Shown piece by piece: positions 1 to 5,156 of a stretch of DNA of 5,715 nucleotides. The stretch is taken from contig SMWH01000160.1 in NCBI GenBank assembly GCA_004357005.1, positions 1 through 5,715 of the forward strand, given 5' to 3'. The notes beneath the pieces are model-generated. The model ran no database searches. It saw nothing but the letters and a program-made list of their open reading frames with translations, and was not told where the DNA came from. Position 1 is the stretch's first letter. Each line of letters starts with the position of its first letter. The DNA is from Gammaproteobacteria bacterium. GTDB lineage: Bacteria; Pseudomonadota; Gammaproteobacteria; SMWH01. Made by a program: the position numbers and the translations under genes.

Positions 1-1
1 A

Positions 2-37
2 TTGCCCAGGTCTGGAAAAACCATGCCCAGAAAAACC
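2..37 (+). repeat. Imperfect tandem duplication at the ridA start
   Basis: TTGCCCAG-GTCTGG-AAAAACC (2-22) is followed at once by ATGCCCAGAAAAACC (23-37). The second copy is the first with its initial T changed to A and a 6-bp deletion. Both copies read in the same frame (LPRSGKT then MPRKT), so each supplies a possible start codon for ridA. Neither has a strong Shine-Dalgarno sequence in view, though the window begins only one base upstream of the first. This may be a small replication-slippage duplication or chance. Confidence 0.4.
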
Positions 38-406
38 ATTTCCACCGAATTTGCTCCGCAGGCCATCGGCACTTACTCACAGGCGGTGCGGTCAGGAAAT
101 ACCGTCTATCTTTCCGGCCAGATACCTCTGGATCCCGCCACCATGAATATGGTCGAGGGCGATATCCGTGATCACATCCGTCGGGTTTTCGACAATCTCG
201 CTGCCGTGGCTGAAGCCTCCGGCGGCAGCCTGGCCCAGGTCGTCAAGCTCAATGTCTTCCTGACAGATCTGGGAAACTTTGCCGCGGTCAACAAAGTCAT
301 GGCCGATTACTTCAGCGAACCCTACCCGGCGCGGGCGGCCATCGGCGTGGCCGCACTGCCAAAAGGCGCCAGTGTCGAGATGGACGCCATTATCGTGCTC
401 GACTGA
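23..406 (+). CDS. ridA: RidA family reactive intermediate (enamine/imine) deaminase
   Basis: The 127-residue product matches the usual length and fold signature of RidA (YjgF/YER057c/UK114). This is a cytosolic trimer that hydrolyses reactive 2-aminoacrylate and related enamines/imines, made by PLP enzymes such as threonine dehydratase, to 2-keto acids and ammonia. Visible family features are the N-terminal APQAIGTYSQ segment with Tyr18, SGQIPLDP at 31-38, and the C-terminal block YPARAAIGVAALPKG with the carboxylate-binding Arg104, followed by VEMDA with Glu119. The residue matching Cys107 of the E. coli protein is Ala106, a position I believe varies in the family. I chose ATG 23 because it gives the standard RidA N-terminus; an in-frame TTG at 2 would add seven residues. 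The gene ends 2 bp before recG, so the two are probably one transcript. Family assignment is very secure; the substrate is inferred from the family. Confidence 0.95.
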   Translation: MPRKTISTEFAPQAIGTYSQAVRSGNTVYLSGQIPLDPATMNMVEGDIRDHIRRVFDNLAAVAEASGGSLAQVVKLNVFLTDLGNFAAVNKVMADYFSEPYPARAAIGVAALPKGASVEMDAIIVLD

Positions 407-408
407 CC

Positions 409-2499
409 TTGTCCCCTGATGCCCCCGGTTCTGCCCTGTCGCAACAGCCGGTTACGATGCTGCGCGGTGTCGGACCCAAGCTGAAGGAAAAACTCGCGCG
501 GCTGAACATTCATACGGTTCAGGATCTTCTTTTTCACCTGCCGACGCGTTACGAAGACCGCACCCGAATTCGGGCGGTAGGCACGCTTCGGCCCGGCGAA
601 CGCGCACTGGTTCGCGGCGACATCGAACACGCGGAAATCGTGTACCGCGGCCGGCGCATGCTGGCGGTAGTGCTCGCCGATGGTACCGGTTCACTGACCT
701 TGCGCTTCTTTCATTTTTCCGCCGCACAGCAAAACCGCCTCAAGCGCGGACAGGCTCTGGAGTGTTTCGGTGAGGTCAGGGCGGGACGCCACGGCCTTGA
801 GATGGTGCACCCGGAATACCGGCTCGGTGGCGACGACCACCCGCCGGATGACTTCCTGACTCCGGTCTATCCGACCACCGAGGGCCTGCCGCAGAGTCGC
901 TTGCGGAAACTCAGCCATCAGGCGCTGGAGAAGTTGCGGTTGGCGGGTGGACTGGAGGAATGGCTGCCGGACGATCTGCGCGCATCGCTGAAGCTGGCGA
1001 CCCTGAAGGATGCGTTGCTCTATGTGCATCGCCCACCGACCGACGCCGACCTAGCAAAGTTGGCGGCGGGAAAACACCCGGCTCAGCAACGTCTGCTGTT
1101 CGAGGAGTTGCTGGCTCATCACCTGAGCCTGCGCCGTCTGCGCCGGGAATTGCAGAATCACCCCGCCACGGCGCTGAGAACTCCCGGCCCGCTGACCGAG
1201 CGATTTCTGGCCGCGCTGCCCTTCAAACTGACCGCGGCACAGACACGTGTCGCCGGGGAAATCTCCTCGGACCTGGCGCAACCCCGGCCGATGCTGCGGT
1301 TGCTGCAGGGGGATGTAGGTTCAGGCAAGACGGTGATCGCCGCGCTGGCGGCGCTGCAGGCCGCGGAAGCGGGCATGCAAACGGCGCTGGTGGCGCCCAC
1401 GGAGTTACTGGCGGAGCAACATCTGCGGAACTTTCGCCATTGGTTCGAACCCCTCGGGCTGCCAACCGTGTGGCTCACCGGAAAGATCAAGGGAAAAGCC
1501 CGGGAGCAGGCGCTTCTCGATATCGCCCAGGGGGCACCGGTCGTGATCGGTACCCACGCGCTGATGCAGGAGGGCGTAAAGTTCAAACGACTTGCCCTGG
1601 TCATCGTCGATGAACAGCATCGTTTTGGCGTTCACCAACGCCTGCAACTCCGGGACAAAGGCGTCACAGCCGGAGTCGTTCCGCACCAGATGGTCATGAC
1701 TGCCACTCCCATCCCCCGCACCCTGTCCATGTCCGCGTATGCGGATCTGGATACTTCGGTCATCGACGAACTGCCGCCTGGGCGTAAACCGGCTGTCACT
1801 GTTGCCTTGCCCGAGAGCCGGCGTGAGGAAGTCATCCGTCGGGTCAGCGAAGCCTGCAACCGCGGTCAACAGGCCTACTGGGTCTGTACGCTCATCGAAG
1901 AATCAGAAACACTGCAGGCCCAGACGGCTACCGACACGGCACAACGTCTGAGCATCGACTTGCCGAAGCTGCGTATCGGGCTGGTGCACGGCCGGCTCAA
2001 GGCCGAACAGAAGGAACAGGTGATGAGCGTTTTCGCTGCGGGGGACCTTGACCTCCTGGTGGCGACCACAGTCATCGAAGTAGGCGTCGATGTGCCACGT
2101 GCCAATCTGATGATCGTGGAAAACGCAGAGCGCCTGGGCTTGTCACAGCTGCACCAACTGCGCGGCCGGATCGGGCGCGGCGGTGATCAAAGCCACTGCG
2201 TACTCATGTACAAACCACCACTCACCGACAACGCACGGCTTCGTCTCACGGCGATGCGAGAGACCACCGACGGTTTCGAGATTTCACGCCTGGATCTGGA
2301 ACTACGCGGGCCCGGCGAGGTGCTGGGAACAAGACAAACCGGCATGCTCGAGTTCCGGATCGCGGATCTGATGCGCGATCGAGACTGGCTGCCGCGTGTG
2401 CACGACGCCGCACGGCAGCTGATGCGCGATTACCCCTCTCACGTGGATCCGCTCATTGCAAGGTGGATCGGCACCGGTACCCGGTACTCCCAAGTTTGA
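409..2499 (+). CDS. recG: ATP-dependent DNA helicase RecG
   Basis: The 696-residue product is the expected length (E. coli RecG is 693). RecG is a cytosolic superfamily 2 double-stranded DNA translocase that remodels stalled forks and Holliday junctions and unwinds R- and D-loops. Domains in order: an N-terminal helical region with LRGVGPKL at 18-25 and DLLFHLPTRYEDRT at 39-52; an OB-fold wedge roughly 60-150; TPVYPTTEG; then two RecA-like lobes. Helicase motifs are intact: Walker A GDVGSGKT 301-308, DEQH box 401-404, TATPIPRT 431-438, and motif VI QLRGRIGRG 583-591. The C-terminus ends in RYSQV, as in proteobacterial RecG. The start is TTG, 2 bp after the ridA stop. The next in-frame ATG, at 457, would remove the QPVT segment that homologues usually have before LRGVG, so TTG 409 is preferred. 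No clear Shine-Dalgarno is seen; translational coupling to ridA is likely. Confidence 0.97.
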   Translation: MSPDAPGSALSQQPVTMLRGVGPKLKEKLARLNIHTVQDLLFHLPTRYEDRTRIRAVGTLRPGERALVRGDIEHAEIVYRGRRMLAVVLADGTGSLTLRFFHFSAAQQNRLKRGQALECFGEVRAGRHGLEMVHPEYRLGGDDHPPDDFLTPVYPTTEGLPQSRLRKLSHQALEKLRLAGGLEEWLPDDLRASLKLATLKDALLYVHRPPTDADLAKLAAGKHPAQQRLLFEELLAHHLSLRRLRRELQNHPATALRTPGPLTERFLAALPFKLTAAQTRVAGEISSDLAQPRPMLRLLQGDVGSGKTVIAALAALQAAEAGMQTALVAPTELLAEQHLRNFRHWFEPLGLPTVWLTGKIKGKAREQALLDIAQGAPVVIGTHALMQEGVKFKRLALVIVDEQHRFGVHQRLQLRDKGVTAGVVPHQMVMTATPIPRTLSMSAYADLDTSVIDELPPGRKPAVTVALPESRREEVIRRVSEACNRGQQAYWVCTLIEESETLQAQTATDTAQRLSIDLPKLRIGLVHGRLKAEQKEQVMSVFAAGDLDLLVATTVIEVGVDVPRANLMIVENAERLGLSQLHQLRGRIGRGGDQSHCVLMYKPPLTDNARLRLTAMRETTDGFEISRLDLELRGPGEVLGTRQTGMLEFRIADLMRDRDWLPRVHDAARQLMRDYPSHVDPLIARWIGTGTRYSQV

Positions 2500-2514
2500 A
2501 CTGGCCGACAATGT

Positions 2515-2541
2515 GCCCGGGTGTGAAATCCGGCGCCGGGC
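2515..2541. other. GC-rich inverted repeats after recG
   Basis: GCCCGG at 2515-2520 is complementary to CCGGGC at 2536-2541, with a 15-nt loop. The right arm overlaps a perfect 10-bp palindrome, CCGGCGCCGG, at 2530-2539. There is no T-run directly after it, so it is not a classical intrinsic terminator alone. It may help end or stabilise the recG message, or simply reflect high GC content. Confidence 0.3.
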
Positions 2542-2552
2542 TGGCCTGGCTC

Positions 2553-2580
2553 AGGCGCATGATATGCTGAGCGCCTTTTT
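2553..2580 (+). terminator. Possible intrinsic terminator after recG
   Basis: AGGCGC at 2553-2558 pairs with GCGCCT at 2571-2576 around a 12-nt loop, and five T follow the last stem G/C pair (2576-2580). This is the layout of a short Rho-independent terminator 54 bp past the recG stop. A competing fold exists: GCTCA 2549-2553 with TGAGC 2568-2572, and GCAT 2557-2560 with ATGC 2564-2567. The T-tract is short and the loop large, so strength is doubtful. The same bases hold a promoter-like motif. Confidence 0.4.
2560..2568 (+). promoter_or_regulatory. Candidate extended -10 promoter for ubiCA
   Basis: TGATATGCT fits the extended -10 pattern TGnTATnnT. A weak -35-like CTGGCC lies 16 bp upstream at 2541-2546, with 3 of 6 consensus matches. 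Transcription would begin near 2575 and give a leader of about 30 nt before the ubiC TTG. This is the only reasonable promoter match in the 105-bp recG-ubiC gap. It lies inside the loop of the hairpin at 2553-2576. Inferred from motif only. Confidence 0.4.
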
Positions 2581-2604
2581 CTACCACGCGCCCGTAACGG
2601 ACTC

Positions 2605-3180
2605 TTGAATCCAGTCCCACAAAATCGCTTCCGGTCACCCTGGCGGCCCGTGCGTCAGCTTTTCGGGACCCGGGCGCCGACCGCCCCCGCACGCAGCTGG
2701 CTGTTGGACGAGGAATCCCTGACCCGCCGGTTGCGGGAGCGTTGGGGACCGTCTTTCCGCGTCCAGGTCACGGCACATTTCTGGGCCCTGCCGGCCCGGG
2801 ACGAGGCCCGCTTGCTGGGACTCAAGGCCGGCGCTCAGGCGCTGATCCGGGAAGTTCAACTGTGTGACGGCGACGAGCCTTATATATGCGCCAGAACCGT
2901 TATCCCCGGCACCACGCTGACGGGAAAGCACCGGCAACTGGCCAATCTGGGTACCCGACCGCTGGGAGCGGCCATCTTCGCCGATCCCTCGCTGCGCCGG
3001 AAACAACTGGATGTGGCACAGCTGGGACCGGGTGATCGTGTTTTTCCGGATTTGCATGAGCGGGCCTGGGGCCGACGCTCGCTGTTCACGCTCGAAGGGA
3101 AGCCTCTGATCGTTTACGAGGTTTTCCTGCCCGAATTCTTTGAGGAACGTCGGCAGGAACTGACCGCACGGGCAGCATGA
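2605..3180 (+). CDS. ubiC: Chorismate--pyruvate lyase UbiC
   Basis: The 191-residue protein belongs to the chorismate lyase family, which converts chorismate to 4-hydroxybenzoate and pyruvate in the cytosol, the first committed step of ubiquinone synthesis. Family landmarks are WLLDEESLTRRL at 32-43, IREVQL with the substrate-binding Arg82, ARTVIP at 96-101, TRPLG with Leu120, WGRRS at 155-159, and YEVFLP with the catalytic Glu172. Homology to E. coli UbiC (165 residues) runs over most of the length. TTG 2605 is the first possible start after an in-frame stop at 2560-2562. It keeps the segment SPWRPVRQL, which resembles Pseudomonas-type UbiC N-termini. GTG at 2650 is the alternative and would lose 15 residues. 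A weak AACGGA lies 3 nt before the TTG. The stop codon overlaps the ubiA start, so the two genes form an operon. Confidence 0.92.
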   Translation: MNPVPQNRFRSPWRPVRQLFGTRAPTAPARSWLLDEESLTRRLRERWGPSFRVQVTAHFWALPARDEARLLGLKAGAQALIREVQLCDGDEPYICARTVIPGTTLTGKHRQLANLGTRPLGAAIFADPSLRRKQLDVAQLGPGDRVFPDLHERAWGRRSLFTLEGKPLIVYEVFLPEFFEERRQELTARAA

Positions 3181-4082
3181 GCGCGGCGGCCATGCCCACC
3201 GGATCACGTCCGATTCTGCGACAGCGGCTGCATGACTACGCGCTGCTCATGCGCCTCGACAAACCCGTCGGGACTTTTCTGCTCCTGTGGCCGACGGTCT
3301 GGGCATTGCTGATTGCGGGACATGGGCACCCGGATGGCCGTCTGGTACTGATCTTCATCGCCGGTGTTTTGTTGATGCGCGCCGCGGGCTGCGTGGTCAA
3401 CGATCTGGCGGACCGTGACTTTGACCCGCACGTGGCGCGTACCCGCCACCGCCCACTGGCCGCGGGTCGCGTCAGCCGGGTCGAGGCCATCTTGCTTTTC
3501 TGTGTGCTGACGCTGGCGGCCTTTGGGCTGGTTCTGCTGACCAACCGCCTGACGGTCTATCTGTCCCTGGCGGGTGTATTCCTGGCCGCGACCTATCCCT
3601 TTATCAAGCGTTTTAGCTACATACCCCAGGTTTACCTGGGCATGGCTTTCGGCTGGGCCATCCCCATGACCTTTGCCGCCCAGACCGGATCGGTGAGCGC
3701 TGAAGCCGGCTTGCTTTATGTCGCCACGATTTTGTGGGCGGTAGCCTATGACACGATCTATGCCATGGTGGATCGCGAAGACGATCTTAAAATCGGGATC
3801 AAGTCCACCGCGATCCTGTTTGGCGAATACGACCGCCTGGCCATCGGTATCGTACAGGTGCTGTTTTTTATCGCGCTGATGCTGGTGGGTCACCGCGCCG
3901 AACTCGGCGCCCCCTACTACGTTTGCCTGGGGATCGTGGCAGGACTGATGATCTGGCAACAGTTCCTGATCCGGAACCGCGACCCGGAGGGTTGTTTCCG
4001 CGCCTTTCTCAACAACACCTGGATCGGTGTGACCGTGGCCATCGGCATTGCCGCGTCATATCTATTCTCGACCTGGAACTAG
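3177..4082 (+). CDS. ubiA: 4-hydroxybenzoate polyprenyltransferase UbiA
   Basis: This 301-residue inner-membrane enzyme transfers a polyprenyl chain from its diphosphate to C3 of 4-hydroxybenzoate, the step after UbiC in ubiquinone synthesis. Both Mg-diphosphate binding motifs of the UbiA superfamily are intact: NDLADRDFD at 75-83 (NDxxDxxxD) and DREDD at 199-203 (DxxxD), the latter preceded by YDTIYAMV. Also conserved are MRLDKPVGT near 25-33, LLLWPTVWAL at 35-44 and KIGIKSTAILFG at 205-216. About nine hydrophobic segments can be seen, near 31-48, 56-74, 104-121, 126-142, 151-168, 178-190, 221-238, 247-264 and 282-298. The start ATG overlaps the ubiC TGA as ATGA, which implies translational coupling. 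A second in-frame ATG at 3192 is possible. Its TAG stop shares the bases CTAG with the stop of the convergent gene. Confidence 0.96.
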   Translation: MSAAAMPTGSRPILRQRLHDYALLMRLDKPVGTFLLLWPTVWALLIAGHGHPDGRLVLIFIAGVLLMRAAGCVVNDLADRDFDPHVARTRHRPLAAGRVSRVEAILLFCVLTLAAFGLVLLTNRLTVYLSLAGVFLAATYPFIKRFSYIPQVYLGMAFGWAIPMTFAAQTGSVSAEAGLLYVATILWAVAYDTIYAMVDREDDLKIGIKSTAILFGEYDRLAIGIVQVLFFIALMLVGHRAELGAPYYVCLGIVAGLMIWQQFLIRNRDPEGCFRAFLNNTWIGVTVAIGIAASYLFSTWN

Positions 4083-4095
4083 TCCACGTCGAGAA
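4065..4095. terminator. Hairpin spanning the shared convergent stop codons
   Basis: TTCTCGAC at 4065-4072 pairs with GTCGAGAA at 4088-4095. After one C-C mismatch (4073/4087), TGGA at 4074-4077 pairs with TCCA at 4083-4086, leaving the loop ACTAG at 4078-4082. That gives 12 of 13 pairs. The loop contains the CTAG in which both genes stop. No T-run follows on either strand, so it is not a textbook intrinsic terminator. It could be a bidirectional termination, RNA-stabilising or processing structure. The fold is read directly from the sequence; its role is inferred. Confidence 0.45.
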
Positions 4096-4540
4096 AGAAA
4101 TGCAAATAACCTTCTTCGAGTTTCCACCCCTCGTCCCGGTACAAAGCCTGCGCAGCAGCGTTGTCCTCGCCGGTTTGGAGTTCCAGTCCCCCAGCTGCGG
4201 TTTCGATCGCATGCTGTCTGGCCTGATGCATCAGGGCAACCGCCACTCCCTGGCGCCTTGCTGATGGCGTTACATAAAGATCGTTGAGAATCCACATGGA
4301 CCTGAGCCGCACCGAGGAAAACGCCGGATAGAGTTGCGTGAATCCAATCGCGTTCCCGTCGTCGTCCTGGGCCAGAAAAACGACCGACTCGTCATTGGCC
4401 AGACGCGCGCGCAGAAATTCTTCCGCTGCGGCCGAATCCGACGTCTGTTGATAGAACTGCCGGTAGGCATCAAACAGTGGCGCCAGCAACTCGATGTGTT
4501 CGACGCCCGCCCGAAGGACGCGAAAACCGGGTCCGCTCAT
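4079..4540 (-). CDS. GNAT family N-acetyltransferase
   Basis: The 153-residue protein is a single-domain GNAT fold, expected to transfer an acetyl group from acetyl-CoA to an amine; the substrate is unknown. Visible features are an N-terminal helix region PLFDAYRQFYQQ (21-32), strand VVFLAQDDDG (53-62), GFTQLYPAF (66-74), motif A with WILNDLYV (83-90) and the CoA pyrophosphate loop RRQGVA (95-100, matching R/QxxGxA), and motif B with LELQTGEDNAAAQALYRDEGW (119-139). The protein is complete, with no missing core motif. It lies 22 bp downstream of the secreted-protein gene on the same strand, so co-transcription is likely. GAGG lies about 13 nt upstream of the ATG and a GTGAG is closer. Its TAG overlaps the ubiA TAG on the opposite strand. 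Similar proteins are often annotated only as GNAT acetyltransferases. Confidence 0.88.
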   Translation of the reverse strand: MSGPGFRVLRAGVEHIELLAPLFDAYRQFYQQTSDSAAAEEFLRARLANDESVVFLAQDDDGNAIGFTQLYPAFSSVRLRSMWILNDLYVTPSARRQGVAVALMHQARQHAIETAAGGLELQTGEDNAAAQALYRDEGWKLEEGYLHFFLDVD

Positions 4541-4562
4541 GTCTGCTCACTTGCCTCGAAGA

Positions 4563-5084
4563 TCATTCCCGCCGCTGGTATTCGCCATCGAACAGAGTCC
4601 GCCACGTCTTGCCGTCGTCGTCGGACAGTTCCCAGTGCTGACGCACATGACCCGACTCCAACGGCGTAAAGGTGATGCGGTCGATGACAGCCCCGTCAGC
4701 AGTCTGACGTTCGCCGGCCAGGACCATGCTCTTGCCCTTGAGACCACCATCCAACTGCAGCAGCGTCCCGGCGCTGTCCACCCAGGTCTGGTGCCATCGG
4801 CCGGTGCTGGCGTCGTATATGTTCCAGCTGCCGCCAACATACCCGCCCTTGCTGCGGTAGTTCTCACGCAGGACACAGTCGTTATAGACGCGCGTGATCT
4901 GGTTGGTCCCCGCCAACTGGTCGTTGGCGTAGACATCCCAGTCACCCACCCAGAAGTCGAACTGCCGGTATTCGGCCGTGGTGCATGGCTTGGGCGGCGT
5001 TTCGTGGGCTTCCGCTTTTTCTTCTTCGGCCAGGCCGGGGACGGTCAGGCACAACAATGCGCAAAAAACAGGCAAGCGGCTCAT
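4563..5084 (-). CDS. Secreted protein of unknown function, DUF1579/lipocalin-like
   Basis: The 173-residue product begins with a Sec signal peptide: MSR, then the hydrophobic stretch LPVFCALLCLTVPG, with likely cleavage after Ala19 (PGLA/EEEK). There is no lipobox, because the residue before Cys12 is Leu. The mature part carries FDFWVGDWDVY at 42-52, then regularly spaced aromatic/Gly-Asp patterns (GSWNIYD, WHQTWVD, LQLDGGLKG, VRQHWELSDDDGKTW, LFDGEY). These suggest a small beta-barrel resembling DUF1579-type or lipocalin-like proteins. Cys34 and Cys70 of the mature part could form a disulfide. No catalytic motif is recognised, and the function is unknown. I chose ATG 5084 because GGGGGAG ends 6 nt before it. 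ATG 5090 directly abuts that site, and ATG 5165 would put 27 non-signal-like residues in front and overlap the divergent gene. It is probably the first gene of a unit with the GNAT gene. Confidence 0.82.
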   Translation of the reverse strand: MSRLPVFCALLCLTVPGLAEEEKAEAHETPPKPCTTAEYRQFDFWVGDWDVYANDQLAGTNQITRVYNDCVLRENYRSKGGYVGGSWNIYDASTGRWHQTWVDSAGTLLQLDGGLKGKSMVLAGERQTADGAVIDRITFTPLESGHVRQHWELSDDDGKTWRTLFDGEYQRRE

Positions 5085-5090
5085 CGGCAT

Positions 5091-5097
5091 CTCCCCC
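5091..5097 (-). promoter_or_regulatory. Shine-Dalgarno site that decides a start
   Basis: GGGGGAG on the minus strand is followed by ATGCCG and then ATG. Spacing is zero to the first ATG (5090) and 6 nt to the second (5084), which favours 5084 as the true start of the secreted protein. It is the clearest ribosome binding site in the window. Confidence 0.65.
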
Positions 5098-5109
5098 GTG
5101 GTGGAAGGA

Positions 5110-5117
5110 AGTATAAT
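5110..5117. promoter_or_regulatory. Candidate bidirectional -10 elements in divergent spacer
   Basis: On the plus strand TATAAT (5112-5117) is a perfect -10 hexamer. It would start transcription near 5124, about 33 nt before the FG-GAP gene ATG. On the minus strand the same bases read TATACT (5115-5110), 5 of 6 matches. That would start near 5103, just before the GGGGGAG site of the secreted-protein gene. No convincing -35 box is seen for either direction, so activator dependence or only one working direction is possible. The rest of the spacer shows nothing clear. Confidence 0.45.
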
Positions 5118-5156
5118 CCTGCCGCCGCAATCGCCCACCCGCCAGACACGAAAGTC

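Noticed and set aside
960..1613. 217-codon open frame on the plus strand inside recG
   Set aside because: It is a shadow of recG in another frame. The translation is rich in Gly/Ala/Arg without any domain, while the recG frame carries all helicase motifs.
2635..3207. 190-codon open frame antisense to ubiC
   Set aside because: It lacks recognisable domains or a ribosome binding site, and covers a ubiC frame with conserved catalytic residues.
3204..3959. 251-codon open frame antisense to ubiA
   Set aside because: Its translation is a Gln/His/Gly-rich antisense shadow with no hydrophobic core or motif. The ubiA frame is fully conserved, and the antisense frame is long only because of GC-rich codon use.
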